Counted from the first letter of the stretch, positions 1 through 10,253 are shown. The stretch is DNA of 64,000 bases from Lachnospiraceae bacterium UBA7086 (GCA_002492525.1 DKZA01000012.1:1-64000); one strand, 5' to 3'. Notes: generated by a model not told the origin, from the sequence alone. Program-made: numbers and translations.

Positions 1-190
1 TCATTTCCGGTGTTGTCGCCGCTTTCCCCTTCGTTTCCGGTGTTGTCGCCGTTTTCCCCTTCATTTCCAGTTTTGTCGCTGTCTTCTACATCATCTTTCT
101 TATCATCGCCCTCTACATTATCCTTCTTGTCATCGCTTTCTACGTCATCTTTCTTGCCGCCGTTTTCCTCTTCTTTGTCTTTATCCACCT
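1..190 (-). repeat. Tandem 30-bp coding repeats
   Basis: Two kinds of 30-bp direct repeat lie in the 3' part of the edge gene. One encodes GENGDNTGNE-type units (positions 1 to about 75). The other encodes DKKDDVEGD-type units (about 76 to 165). The repeats stay in frame, so changes in copy number would lengthen or shorten the tail without breaking the reading frame. Confidence 0.8.
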
Positions 191-1079
191 TATCTTTCGG
201 GGGATTTTGATTCTCCTCCCGCAGACCTAAAACCTGCGACTTGGTGCCCACATATTCATAGGTACCATCATCATTCAGATAATATACTCCCGTTGTACTG
301 GAATAGGAACTTAAGTCATCACATGCCAGCATCTCCGGAACATACCCGAGCACAGCCTCCGGATCGTACTCAAAAGTTACCTGCCATTCTCCGCTGTCAC
401 TAAACGCATAGAGACTGTCCAGTCCATCCATATCCAGACCGGTAATAGTTCCCTGTTTCAGCTTATACTCTCCCTCACCCGGATCCACTTCCGTCACATA
501 GGCTTTCAGCTTGCCTGTCGGCCCCTGGCCGCCCGCCGGGCCTACATCCCCTACGGAATCATATAGTTTAATCCAGTCCCGTCTCTCATCCAAACGGTCA
601 ATAGTTCCCCCGTAAGCTTCTTCATAAGCAATCGTCAGAAAGTCCTCGTCTGTATAGTCGGTGGACAGAACCGCGTCCGCCAGCTCTTTACGCTTTTCAT
701 AATCATAGAAAAACATATCCTTCCCGAGAATCTCCTGCAAATCCTTTTCAATGGATGCCTGACCACTCGTCAGATAACCGATTGTTCCCGTAGAAAGGAA
801 GTAGGTCGAACTCTTACCGGTATCCGTGTCTTCCACAGTATACTTCGCTTTGGTAGGGGTAATATCCAAAATCCTGAAAGGATCCTCACCATTATGCTCC
901 TCCACGATTTCCTTCATGCCGGTAAAAGATTCTTTCGCATAGACTTCCATATCCTGCACATGTCTGTCCAGCCCATGGATGCCTGTAACCGCCACCGCGG
1001 CAGCCGTTATGGATGCCACTGTCATAACGGCTGTTTTCTTATTCAGTTTCGGTTGCCCATTTTTCTGACTTTTCTTCAT
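1..1079 (-). CDS. Membrane-anchored protein with acidic repeat tail, 3' end outside window
   Basis: I do not recognise a family. The ATG at 1079 starts a lysine-rich leader followed by a hydrophobic segment (about residues 15-30, TAVMTVASITAAAVAVTG), so it is probably exported or membrane anchored. A mixed domain of roughly 290 residues follows. From about residue 300 the protein becomes a low-complexity acidic tail built of two ten-residue repeat types, DKKDDVEGD-like and then GENGDNTGNE-like, which are still running when the window ends at 359 codons. It lies 76 bases downstream of the giant pseudopilin gene on the same strand, so it probably belongs to the pilus operon. The tail resembles a surface spacer or stalk. 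Function is unknown. Confidence 0.8.
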   Translation of the reverse strand, partial: MKKSQKNGQPKLNKKTAVMTVASITAAAVAVTGIHGLDRHVQDMEVYAKESFTGMKEIVEEHNGEDPFRILDITPTKAKYTVEDTDTGKSSTYFLSTGTIGYLTSGQASIEKDLQEILGKDMFFYDYEKRKELADAVLSTDYTDEDFLTIAYEEAYGGTIDRLDERRDWIKLYDSVGDVGPAGGQGPTGKLKAYVTEVDPGEGEYKLKQGTITGLDMDGLDSLYAFSDSGEWQVTFEYDPEAVLGYVPEMLACDDLSSYSSTTGVYYLNDDGTYEYVGTKSQVLGLREENQNPPKDKVDKDKEEENGGKKDDVESDDKKDNVEGDDKKDDVEDSDKTGNEGENGDNTGNEGESGDNTGN

Positions 1080-1155
1080 CTTATCATCTCACATACCGTT
1101 TGCTTTGTTGCCGGTTACTAATCTTTATTCTGCCTATACATACCATATTATGGGG

Positions 1156-4100
1156 TTACTCTTTCGTCCATACTGGGTCACCTTCCTGCCATTTGAAGGT
1201 ATTATATACCTGGCTATCCGTATATTGATTTACAAACATAATCCTATGCGTATTTGTATCTCTATCTAACGCATATTTCACACTGGCTTTCCATTGAAGC
1301 CCATCCCATGGATTATCCCCGTAAGCATCCGTACTCGGATAGGCAATGTGTTCCCCTGTACATTTTATACTCGTCAGGCTGCCCGTAAAAGGAAAACTAC
1401 TCTCATTAGGCAACGGAAAATACATCTTATAAGAAGTACCTTCAATTGTCAAACCATCTAAGTTGGTCACAAGATCCGTCTCATCCGGCAGCTTCTCATA
1501 ACCTTTTTGTTTCTCCCATTCCTTCTTTATCTGTCCCTCTCTCCAAGCATAAGTACCGTAGGACTCCACCAGTATTTTGTGGTTATTAGCATCCCCGGCA
1601 TCTGCCCTGGTTCTCTTAACAAACCGAATCCTCCAGGTACCGCCGCTCTCCTCGGCTTCCACAGTCAGCCCCGACAGCGTAACCTTGTTATCCAGGTTAT
1701 TATCATAAAGAGATACCTCATAAGATGTCTGTTGTTTCCCATTACCGCTTATAAACGGGAAACCTAGCTCATCCGGCAGCGGGAAGTAGGTCTGATACTG
1801 ACCTCCGTTATATTCAAACTGCTTTATGTTAAAGATTAATTCTTCATCTGCCCCGCCCAGGCTCGGCCCGGACCACTTGGCGCCATTCTCTTCGCAGACA
1901 TAAGTGCCATAGGAGTGTATTACGAGCTTATTATCCTTTTTCCTGATCTGTATAGGTTCTACCTCATAAGTATTTTGTCGTGGCACATAACGGTAGCGTA
2001 CATAGTCAAACCGCAGATTCTCCGTATAGTTATTGCCTTCCCGCATAGCCGGCACCGTCAATGCCCCGCCGGAAATCATCCAATCCGTACTTTGCATATT
2101 GGGGAAAAGTGCATTACCCTTCATCTGCGACGGCAGAGGGAACATCGCCTGTCCCTTAAACTTATTACCGTTGATATCCACATCGTTAATGTCCATCGTA
2201 AACTCTTTGGTAACATTTACATGGATAATGCTGTCATCAAACTCATAATACTTATAATTATGCGGCAATACAAACTGTGACTCCCCATCGCATGAAAATC
2301 CCTGCCAGCCAATATACTCATACGCACCCGTATTAAAATTATCAAATGTATTATTATAACAGAACCCTGTTACAATATGGTAATTCCCGCATACCTTGGT
2401 CTTGTCGTCCCCTTGCAGGGAGAAGAAAGTGCTGGGATTCGCCGGTCTCCCCGGTTTATCCTTAATCATCAGTATCCCGGCTCCATCGCCCACACTGGTA
2501 CTGCCTTTGTAGCTCATCGTATTCTCATCAAACCAGTACAGTGGCGTCCACTGAGATTTGCCGCCTTCTCCCTCATAAACGCTGTAAGTCATCTTTTCCT
2601 GTGTTCTGCCTGTATGCCAGATATTCTCATATTCAGAAGGTTCTACACTTCCAATAATGGTACCGCCTTTGCCCACCGTATAGATATTCACCGGATCATA
2701 AGTGATATCCTTTCCTTTATACCTGACACCTTTATAATCCCATATTGCCCTGGGCTTATCCAACACACTGTAATACACCTTACTATGTTCGTACCTATCC
2801 CCCTCATATCCATAAGGCTTTGTTTTACTCATTCCTTTAAGGTATTCCGCCCAAATATCCTCATTGCTGTCTGCCTGATGATGATTGTTATTCTTATGAT
2901 TCTCTATAGACACCGGATCCAAAGCCTGCATATAGAAGGTATAACTTCCGTTCAAATCCAAGTCAAACATATCCGGTACAATACGGTAATCGGCGCCATG
3001 CCCGATTGTAAAATACAGAAGGATCTTATCCTGAGTTTTGCCACTATTATCCACCACCCGAACACAGGTCACATATTCATGGCCTGTCGTCGGCAGCTTT
3101 CCTGTAATCTCCTTAATCAGCGTTTCTTCTCCATACTTCAACAGACCGCTGATGGGTTCCGCACTTTCTCCCCCTTTGATATGCAGTACCAGTTCTCCCC
3201 ACACCTTATCATAGGGTTTTACCGTGGACAGATAGGATGTGGCACGAATCCGAATGGTCGCACCGTCCTCTGCCGCGGAAGTCACCTTAAATTTGGCGGA
3301 CTTTACACCGGTCTCCTCAACGGTCACATACTCCGCGCCTTCTACCACTTCCCAGTTATCCACAGCACCCGTATTCACCACGTCAAAGTCTTTGTCAACC
3401 GGATCGCCACAGCCGTCACAAACAATGCCCAGACAATTACCGCCTACACTGGCCTGCACGGTAAATTCTGACCCAGCTTCCACAATATTGTCGGAATTGC
3501 CCGGTATGCCAAGACCAACGTTGGCCACACGCTTAATCTGCACGGTGACCAGAGCCTCCGCCTGCTCGTTTTTATCGTTTCTCGCATTGGTCTTCACAAC
3601 CACGATAAAGGATCCTGCCGGCTCATCTGCCGCTATCTGTATAATACCGTTAGCACTGTCTACAAAGCTGCTGCTCCCGCTGTATCCAGGCGCAATAGAC
3701 CAGGTAACACTCTTATCCGTCACATTCTGTCCCGTGACCTTAGGCGTGGAGAAATGATAGGTCTCTCCCGGTTCCAGTATGACAGAAAGTTCCTTCGGCA
3801 CGATGGAAATTGTTTTAGACCGGTCTAAGGGCCCAATCTCCGCGTCATTGACCGCCACTTTATTCCGGATGGTCACGTTGTTGGACGTCGTATACTCCCG
3901 CTTGCCGTTCACAAAAGTCAGATGCAGCTGTACCACGCGCTTTTCTTCTACCTGAGTCAGATCCACCTCAAACTTGGTCACATGTTCCGCAAGTACCACC
4001 CAGCCAGGATCGCCAAAAGCCGGAAACCGGACATTGATATTGCCTTCCGGGTCTATGTCATCTGGAAGCACATCCAGTTGTGTATAATAAAGGGACTCAT

Positions 4101-4542
4101 CCGTCTTATCCCAATAAAACTGATAATGTTTATTACCGTTGCCAGGCTCTATGGTCGTATCCGTGGTAGTGGTACCGTCAGGATTCGTTACAGTCGTCAT
4201 CACAGGAGCCCCGTTATACATGATGAGGCACTTCGCTACAGGCTCAAAACCGAACTCGGAATCTTTCAATGCAAGTACCGGATTCCCGGAGGCATCATAT
4301 CCTGCATAGTTAACGCTTCTTGTGGTATCAATCAGGACGTCTGACATCTGGTTTAAAGCAAGCTGGGCCTCCTGCTGTACGCTGATATCACTGTTAGCAG
4401 AAGCATAGCTTCTGGAACCTACCAGAATAAAGCCGCACACCGATGCAACCACGATTGCCAGAATCGCAACCGCAATCAAAAGTTCCACTATGGTGAATCC
4501 TCTCTGATCCTTTTTCATCCTTTCGACCTTTCTCTGTGACAT
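1156..4542 (-). CDS. Very large type IV pseudopilin (PilW/GspJ-like N-terminus) with Ig-like region
   Basis: A class III prepilin signal lies at the N-terminus: a basic leader ending in QRG, then FTIVELLIAVAILAIVV, with Glu at position +5 of the mature protein. About 220 residues resemble minor pilins of the PilW/GspJ type. A region near residues 245-345 looks like a bacterial Ig-like (BIG2) domain (SIVPKELSVILEPGETYHFS). Several hundred further residues rich in Tyr, Gly and Asn follow, unusual for a pilin of 1128 residues. The ATG at 4542 has GAGGAG eight bases upstream; a GTG at 4551 is in frame but abuts that site. It is probably cleaved by the PilD of this locus. A pilus-tip adhesin is the likeliest role, by inference. 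Confidence 0.82.
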   Translation of the reverse strand: MSQRKVERMKKDQRGFTIVELLIAVAILAIVVASVCGFILVGSRSYASANSDISVQQEAQLALNQMSDVLIDTTRSVNYAGYDASGNPVLALKDSEFGFEPVAKCLIMYNGAPVMTTVTNPDGTTTTDTTIEPGNGNKHYQFYWDKTDESLYYTQLDVLPDDIDPEGNINVRFPAFGDPGWVVLAEHVTKFEVDLTQVEEKRVVQLHLTFVNGKREYTTSNNVTIRNKVAVNDAEIGPLDRSKTISIVPKELSVILEPGETYHFSTPKVTGQNVTDKSVTWSIAPGYSGSSSFVDSANGIIQIAADEPAGSFIVVVKTNARNDKNEQAEALVTVQIKRVANVGLGIPGNSDNIVEAGSEFTVQASVGGNCLGIVCDGCGDPVDKDFDVVNTGAVDNWEVVEGAEYVTVEETGVKSAKFKVTSAAEDGATIRIRATSYLSTVKPYDKVWGELVLHIKGGESAEPISGLLKYGEETLIKEITGKLPTTGHEYVTCVRVVDNSGKTQDKILLYFTIGHGADYRIVPDMFDLDLNGSYTFYMQALDPVSIENHKNNNHHQADSNEDIWAEYLKGMSKTKPYGYEGDRYEHSKVYYSVLDKPRAIWDYKGVRYKGKDITYDPVNIYTVGKGGTIIGSVEPSEYENIWHTGRTQEKMTYSVYEGEGGKSQWTPLYWFDENTMSYKGSTSVGDGAGILMIKDKPGRPANPSTFFSLQGDDKTKVCGNYHIVTGFCYNNTFDNFNTGAYEYIGWQGFSCDGESQFVLPHNYKYYEFDDSIIHVNVTKEFTMDINDVDINGNKFKGQAMFPLPSQMKGNALFPNMQSTDWMISGGALTVPAMREGNNYTENLRFDYVRYRYVPRQNTYEVEPIQIRKKDNKLVIHSYGTYVCEENGAKWSGPSLGGADEELIFNIKQFEYNGGQYQTYFPLPDELGFPFISGNGKQQTSYEVSLYDNNLDNKVTLSGLTVEAEESGGTWRIRFVKRTRADAGDANNHKILVESYGTYAWREGQIKKEWEKQKGYEKLPDETDLVTNLDGLTIEGTSYKMYFPLPNESSFPFTGSLTSIKCTGEHIAYPSTDAYGDNPWDGLQWKASVKYALDRDTNTHRIMFVNQYTDSQVYNTFKWQEGDPVWTKE

Positions 4543-4679
4543 CTTTCCCACTCCTCGTTACTACCACCGTAACTTTTAACTTTACAAATGTTCCATCATT
4601 TTACGCTCTGTTATCCTGCTACTTCTCTTGCTTTTACCGCCCTTAAATGCACTTGGGACCCTTAGCTTCACTCCAGGCA

Positions 4680-5219
4680 TTAGGGCATGGGCCTTGCCTC
4701 CACCTCGGATTTGCCGGTAAGTTCTGTCAGGACGATAGCGTAATTCTTACTGCCGCCCCTGACATAGATTTCCTCATAAATACCGCCTGCACCGGCCTTG
4801 AATCCGCCGCTGCTGCGGTCAAACCGTATCTGAATCGAAGCGCCCGGCATAAGCTGCGTCTCCGCCCCGCCTTGAACATACCCTACTTCCACTTTAGTCG
4901 TTCCGACCTTCTGGGGTTCCCCGTGCGTGGTCGTCCCATCGCTCTCCGTCACATGCATCCTGGTATATATCCCGTCATCGTTCCGGTAAAGTTCCATATA
5001 AGCGTCCGCCTTGCCCATAGTCGTCACCTTGCAGTCCCCGATGGAACGCTGGATATTATTGGCACAGCTCTTGGCATTGGCACTGAACACCAGGATGATA
5101 GAATAGAACACTGAACCCATGAGCACAGCTATGATAGCCAGTACGATAATCAGTTCTACTATAGAATAACCGCTGTTATTGTTATGAAGTTTGTTTTTAT
5201 GATTCCTTTTGAATTTCAA
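4680..5219 (-). CDS. Type IV minor pilin / pseudopilin
   Basis: The basic leader ends in NSG and is followed by YSIVELIIVLAIIAVLMGS, a class III signal with Glu at +5 and a hydrophobic alpha-1 helix. At 179 residues this is ordinary minor-pilin size (GspH/FimT-like). Two Cys follow the helix (about residues 52 and 63). The only usable start is TTG at 5219, with AGAAGGA nine bases upstream; an in-frame TAA lies just before it. It lies between two oversized pseudopilin genes and probably helps to form the pilus initiation complex. The subfamily assignment is tentative. Confidence 0.82.
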   Translation of the reverse strand: MKFKRNHKNKLHNNNSGYSIVELIIVLAIIAVLMGSVFYSIILVFSANAKSCANNIQRSIGDCKVTTMGKADAYMELYRNDDGIYTRMHVTESDGTTTHGEPQKVGTTKVEVGYVQGGAETQLMPGASIQIRFDRSSGGFKAGAGGIYEEIYVRGGSKNYAIVLTELTGKSEVEARPMP

Positions 5220-5290
5220 ACCTCGTTATCCTTCTTCCTGTTCCTTTTCCCAATCCGGCCCGTATCCGGCCGGCTCTTCTCTGACATTCC

Positions 5291-7954
5291 TTACTTCTTA
5301 ATCCAGTTCATATAGCGGACAATCTCGCCGTAGTCGATAATCAGATTGCCGGCATCATCCACTGCCGGTGCCTCCGCACCATTCTGCATACTGCCGTTTC
5401 CATTGTAAAACATGTCTATGGGTGTGATTCCATCACCCTCAATCTCACTCTTTGCTTCCAGTACTTTGTAAAGATCCATCTTATTCTGTTTGATGGACAC
5501 CGCCGCAGAAGGATCCACCGTAATCTTGCCCTTGGCAATGATCAGTCCGGTAAAATTATGATCCACGTTCACATCCCCATAAGAAATGATCAGCCTGGTC
5601 TTCGCATCCACCGCCGATACGTTTAACGGCTCTCTGGTCAGAATGGCCTGCAGACCGGAATCCGTCTCATAAACCACTGTATTCTTACCGTGGTCATCCA
5701 AATACTCCTTTACCTCGGTCTCTTTGATAATGCTATTAAACACATAATAATTCTTTGCCACCTCAGGATCTGTAGGCACCGTGGAGGCGTCTTCTGTCAG
5801 ATTGAAAGTAAGTGCCTTATAGGTATTCGCAATCCCCGCAGAGAGATTGATCACATCCGCCTCATCTATCTGTTTGTCTTTATCCACTTCATCGGCATTT
5901 TCCCCGGTTTCTGTGTAGGCATCGGGATCAATGGGCGGATTCTGCGTGCCGTCCCCGCCTTCTCCGGGCGTTCCGCCCTCTCCAGGGGTTCCTCCTTCCC
6001 CTCCCTCACCGGGATTTATGGTACTCTGATCCACTCTGGTAAGCAGCGTCACCCCGCTGTCTGTCAGGACACTGCTCACCAGGCTGTTGCCCAGGATGGT
6101 ATACTGATTATCCGGAGCCTCAAAGTCCCCTAAGAGGATGCCGCCGGAAGCATAGGTATTAAAATACCGGTCAATGGACTCTCTGTTTGCATGGAAATTA
6201 TAATACTGCACGAAATAACGCTCCGCATTAGGTTTATCCATGACCAGATAATAATAACGCAGCGTTCTGCCCTGATACTGCACATTCACCTTGCGGATAT
6301 GCTCCATGTCACTCACGCCGAACTGGCTTAAAGACATGCCGCCCAGGCGGTAAACCTTTTTATAAAAGTCCACCTCATGGAAGGTCTGCCCGTCCTGTTC
6401 GCCGGAAGTATCTGCCTCTCCCGCACCGCCAGGATTATTTTCCTCTCCGGAGGCGCCTTCATTCCCCGCATTATCAGGGTGAAGCATCTCTTCAATATCA
6501 TTTACTTTCTCATCGCCAATCGGATTCTGTCCTATGATGGTCTCTCCGCCCATGGTACCGATACACTCCGCCGGCACCAGATACGCAATCTGACCGCCTT
6601 TGACCGCAATGGATTCTCCCATCATGACAGGGTCGCCTGTCACTCGGGTTCCCGCTTTGATCTCATCCGCTTCCGTTCTGGTAGATGCCTGCCCAATATA
6701 AGAACGGCCTGCCAACAGAAGTCTGTTGACTCCCGCCATGTCTACCGTGGAATTTCTGCCGTTAATGATGATGGCACTGCTGGCTGCAGAATCCACCAGA
6801 GACTTCCCCTCAGCCGACAAGGGTTCTCCCGGCAGTCCGTTATAACTGGAAGTTCCATATCCGTAATATTCCTTACCAAGTGTGGCCTTACTGCCGGATC
6901 CGTTCAGAGACAGATCATTTGCCACATAGGTCTTGCTGTCCAGACTGACCGTACCACTGTGCAGTATGATATTCCTTGCATACACGCGGTTATCTTCTCC
7001 CGGCATGTCTCTGACTACCAGGCTGGCCGCCGGCCCTTCCACCACAATATCTCCTTTGGAAATCACTCTCCTGGAACCATCCAGCGCCAGGGTATTGGCC
7101 GGATAAACATTCAATCCGCCCCCGTCCGTATCATTGATTCCCGCATAAATACTGCCTTCTGCCGTGGTGGTACCGCCGCCTCCGGTCACATCAATCCCCG
7201 AATTGCCAATCAGGGTATATTCATACAGTCCGTCAATGGAACCGCCGCTTTCAAAAATCAGTTTGGGCACATCCATACACACATCCGTCTGCACGATAGA
7301 TACCCTGTTCTCGCTGTCCGTATAAGACACATAAATGTTATGGAGAATAATACTGTTATTATTCACCATCTCCATCTCCGGCTGCTTCATGCTTTCCCCT
7401 GCGGGAGCACCATTGTCCCAGGAGTTCACATCCACGCCCACATAGTCAGGCTCGCCTGCTGCCCCGTCAAAAACATCCTTATCCACATAGGCTTTCAGTT
7501 TCTTTCTGTCATAATATCCGCTGCCCCTGGAGCTGTCCTTGAGCAGATCCACCAGCGTGTCCATATAGGTCGTGGCAAAGATATTGTAGCGGTTTTCCTC
7601 ACTCCCCAGATCTTCCCAGTTTGCCATCACGTCCCGGTAAGCCACACCCACCGCCTCGGCAGAGGTCTGCCGCAGTCCCGCCATGATCTGTTCCACCACT
7701 TCTTCGGCGGAATAGAAGCTGTTCTTGTTGCGGACATCGGCCACCTTGATCATATAATTCATGTAGGACATCCAGAGCAGCGTAGTAGCCAGAATCCCTA
7801 TCATCGCCATAGCAATGATGACAATCACGATGGCAGATCCCCTGTCGTCCCGTTTCCGCCTGCAAATCTTATGTAGCTGTATGATTTTCCTGCGCACCCT
7901 GTTCATACGTTCTGCTCCACTCCATCCATTTCCGTCAGATATCCTTATTTTCAT
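5291..7954 (-). CDS. Large PilX/GspK-like pseudopilin
   Basis: The basic leader ends in DDRG and is followed by SAIVIVIIAMAMIGILA, a class III-like signal without the usual Glu at +5. That is a feature of PilX/GspK-type tip pseudopilins. The rest (887 residues in all) is rich in short beta-forming Gly/Asn/Val stretches, as in solenoid folds. It contains a Gly/Pro/Glu linker of repeated GEGGTP units near residue 650. The ATG at 7954 overlaps the upstream stop (TAATG), which suggests translational coupling. An ATG at 7906 with GGAG eight bases upstream is a good alternative start and would give a shorter leader. The protein is probably surface exposed at the pilus tip. Confidence 0.8.
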   Translation of the reverse strand: MKIRISDGNGWSGAERMNRVRRKIIQLHKICRRKRDDRGSAIVIVIIAMAMIGILATTLLWMSYMNYMIKVADVRNKNSFYSAEEVVEQIMAGLRQTSAEAVGVAYRDVMANWEDLGSEENRYNIFATTYMDTLVDLLKDSSRGSGYYDRKKLKAYVDKDVFDGAAGEPDYVGVDVNSWDNGAPAGESMKQPEMEMVNNNSIILHNIYVSYTDSENRVSIVQTDVCMDVPKLIFESGGSIDGLYEYTLIGNSGIDVTGGGGTTTAEGSIYAGINDTDGGGLNVYPANTLALDGSRRVISKGDIVVEGPAASLVVRDMPGEDNRVYARNIILHSGTVSLDSKTYVANDLSLNGSGSKATLGKEYYGYGTSSYNGLPGEPLSAEGKSLVDSAASSAIIINGRNSTVDMAGVNRLLLAGRSYIGQASTRTEADEIKAGTRVTGDPVMMGESIAVKGGQIAYLVPAECIGTMGGETIIGQNPIGDEKVNDIEEMLHPDNAGNEGASGEENNPGGAGEADTSGEQDGQTFHEVDFYKKVYRLGGMSLSQFGVSDMEHIRKVNVQYQGRTLRYYYLVMDKPNAERYFVQYYNFHANRESIDRYFNTYASGGILLGDFEAPDNQYTILGNSLVSSVLTDSGVTLLTRVDQSTINPGEGGEGGTPGEGGTPGEGGDGTQNPPIDPDAYTETGENADEVDKDKQIDEADVINLSAGIANTYKALTFNLTEDASTVPTDPEVAKNYYVFNSIIKETEVKEYLDDHGKNTVVYETDSGLQAILTREPLNVSAVDAKTRLIISYGDVNVDHNFTGLIIAKGKITVDPSAAVSIKQNKMDLYKVLEAKSEIEGDGITPIDMFYNGNGSMQNGAEAPAVDDAGNLIIDYGEIVRYMNWIKK

Positions 7955-9372
7955 TAATTGTTCTTGCTGCCCTCAATCACAATCATCCGCTCTTCTTCCG
8001 GGAAACCTTTTCCTGCGGCGCCTTCCTTATAGACGCTGACTTCCACGTTATAGAAAAGTTCCGTCACTTCCCCGTCCTTCGGCGCGGCTCCCATAGGACT
8101 GCGGACGCCGTCCAGGGTATAGATATTCATCTGGCTGCTGCCGCTTAGATCCATAGGCCTGCCATTCACCACCAACTGTCCCGGCGTATCTACCGTCTTG
8201 CCTTCCGCTTCCATATAGGTCTTACCTGCCAGATTCGTTCCCAGATTGGTCTTTAAGGAAAATTTCTCCTTATCCATAGCACTGCTGCCATCTTTGATCA
8301 CGACATCCGCCTTATAACGCATCTCCGCCGTCATCAGCTGGGCATCCGACAACACTTCATCCGGATTGACCTGTACCGTGGGCACCTGCTTGGCTATCAG
8401 AAGATTCAAAGAATCCAGGTTCACATCGGAATTCTTTTTAATCTCAATCTCATCTACCGTATTCCTGCCATACAGCGGATAGTAGAAAATATTGACATTG
8501 GCGTCTTTACCGCTGATAACGCCGCAGCCCATATCATCAATCTGGATTAAAGAATTCATATCGCCTTTGGTTGTGAACACCGTTCCCTGATAAGCGAATT
8601 CATACTCTTCCGTGACGAACATATCTATCTTGGGATTCCCCTCCTCATCCTTCTCACTGCTCTTTGCCAAGGTAACCGTGATGGTTCTTCGTACAGAGGT
8701 GAACAGCGTATCCAGATTCTTAAAGGTAATGTTGTCAAACATATCCTTGGTGATGCCATCCGCCACCATGGCATCCTTGATCTGCGTAGAGGTGGCATCC
8801 GGCCAGACACTCTTTAACATTGCCTGCCGGTACTCATCCTTCTCCACGAAGGTTCCGTTCTCTTTATCAATGCTTCTGGCATCCCCTATGCCCTTATTCA
8901 ATACCAGAGGATCCCCATCAAGTGCATTGCCGTGTGTACCCGGCTCCATATATTCTCTGGCATCCACCTTGACCAAGGCATCAAACTCACTGCCTTGCAG
9001 GGCCACCTTCTGTAAACTAAAGTAGTAAATGCCCTCCATATGATTCCCGGAACCGTCCTCTTCCATTCCGGTCTCCTCTGCTACCGCTCCCTTGATCAGA
9101 TTGTCATCTATCACATAAAACCCATCCGCAGGCTTGGTAAACTGTGCCTGCAGCTCCTCGATATCATAGGCCTTTAACCCCTCCATGATATCCTGCGCCA
9201 GGGTCGTGGCCCGCAGGGTCTGCCGGGACTTGATATTGATCCTGTTGGAAGAAAGGAACAGATTCAAAAGCGGGATGACGATGATTGCCAGAATCACCAC
9301 CGCAATCAGAAGTTCCAACAGGGAAAATCCTGCATCTTTATTCAGTTTGCGCCTGTCTGCTCCTGTCATCAC
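7954..9372 (-). CDS. Type IV pseudopilin (PilV/GspI-like)
   Basis: The leader MMTGADRRKLNKDAG is followed by FSLLELLIAVVILAIIVIP, a classic class III signal with Glu at +5. A TLAQDIMEGLKAYD-like segment after the helix resembles PilV/GspI proteins. At 472 residues it is larger than usual (about 130-200). GTG at 9372 and ATG at 9369 are adjacent candidates behind GGGAG. The stop overlaps the start of the PilX-like gene by one base. It should assemble with the neighbouring minor pilins into a tip complex. Confidence 0.82.
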   Translation of the reverse strand: MMTGADRRKLNKDAGFSLLELLIAVVILAIIVIPLLNLFLSSNRINIKSRQTLRATTLAQDIMEGLKAYDIEELQAQFTKPADGFYVIDDNLIKGAVAEETGMEEDGSGNHMEGIYYFSLQKVALQGSEFDALVKVDAREYMEPGTHGNALDGDPLVLNKGIGDARSIDKENGTFVEKDEYRQAMLKSVWPDATSTQIKDAMVADGITKDMFDNITFKNLDTLFTSVRRTITVTLAKSSEKDEEGNPKIDMFVTEEYEFAYQGTVFTTKGDMNSLIQIDDMGCGVISGKDANVNIFYYPLYGRNTVDEIEIKKNSDVNLDSLNLLIAKQVPTVQVNPDEVLSDAQLMTAEMRYKADVVIKDGSSAMDKEKFSLKTNLGTNLAGKTYMEAEGKTVDTPGQLVVNGRPMDLSGSSQMNIYTLDGVRSPMGAAPKDGEVTELFYNVEVSVYKEGAAGKGFPEEERMIVIEGSKNN

Positions 9373-9401
9373 ACGCTTACTCCCTGTCTCTTTGTGCCGA
9401 T

Positions 9402-10241
9402 TTATTCTTCCGCTTCGTTCGCTTCCTCGCCCTCTTGCGTCTCTTCTCCGTCTTCCAGAGCCGGAAGTCCGCTTTCACTGCGGACCACAATGGTACTGAA
9501 AATATTGTCCGTACCAAGCAGTACCGAACTGAAATTAGGCTGCACATACTCCTTGCCCTCCTGATTCGGCACACAGTACATATTCACGGCAGTGTTTCCT
9601 TGTAAAAGACCTGTGGTCTCATCATACACCACCGTCAGTTCATCAATGACCATACGATCGGTCTGTAAGCAGATATTCTTGACACTCCGCTTCAATCCTT
9701 CATAGGAGATTTCATAAGTCATGGTAACCTTGCGGCTTTTCAAGCCATAAGGGTTTAAGCCGCCCGTGCCGTCGTCTCCGCCAACAGTCAAAGCCTCCTC
9801 CGACCCCTGCGTTCCCTCATAGTCTTCCAGTTCTTCCACCGCATCAATCTCATAACTGATCTGTGTTTCTTCTTCCTCCACGCCTTCCAGGAAAGGCACT
9901 TCGATAAGCGGATCTATGGTGACCGTTTCCACCTTAAGCGGCGCGATCAGTTCCTGATTGATTGCCAGAAGGATTGCATTTTCCTCCCGCACATCCACCG
10001 GAAAAAGCTGATAGATTTCCTTTATCTCCTGCTCCATCCGCGCCGTCTCACTCTCATAGGTACCTCTGTTAGCATCTTTACTCTTTAAATCCGCTATCCT
10101 GGTTTGTAACTGAAGATTTTCCTGCTCCAGAGCATCCGCTTTCTCCATGGTGGGCTGGAAGACAAACAGAAAAGAGCACACCCCTGCCAGAATCCCCAGG
10201 AAACCAACCAAAAGTAATATATCTCTCTTTGATACTTTCAT
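9402..10241 (-). CDS. PilO-like pilus assembly protein
   Basis: A short cytoplasmic N-terminus precedes one membrane segment (about residues 8-30, ILLLVGFLGILAGVCSFLFV). A coiled coil follows (ADALEQENLQLQTRIADLK, about 36-80) and then a mixed alpha/beta periplasmic-type domain. This layout fits PilO, which pairs with PilN to link PilM to the rest of the machine. The C-terminus is strongly acidic. It starts 12 bases after the fused pilM-pilN gene and is followed by the pseudopilin genes, the usual PilMNO order. Sequence divergence limits confidence to the architecture. Confidence 0.75.
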   Translation of the reverse strand: MKVSKRDILLLVGFLGILAGVCSFLFVFQPTMEKADALEQENLQLQTRIADLKSKDANRGTYESETARMEQEIKEIYQLFPVDVREENAILLAINQELIAPLKVETVTIDPLIEVPFLEGVEEEETQISYEIDAVEELEDYEGTQGSEEALTVGGDDGTGGLNPYGLKSRKVTMTYEISYEGLKRSVKNICLQTDRMVIDELTVVYDETTGLLQGNTAVNMYCVPNQEGKEYVQPNFSSVLLGTDNIFSTIVVRSESGLPALEDGEETQEGEEANEAEE

Positions 10242-10253
10242 TTCGCGCTCCCC

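Noticed and set aside
6377..7876. 499-codon open frame on the plus strand
   Set aside because: It is antisense to the PilX-like pseudopilin gene, has no ribosome binding site and shows biased low-similarity composition; a shadow of the real gene. The same applies to 2377-3471.
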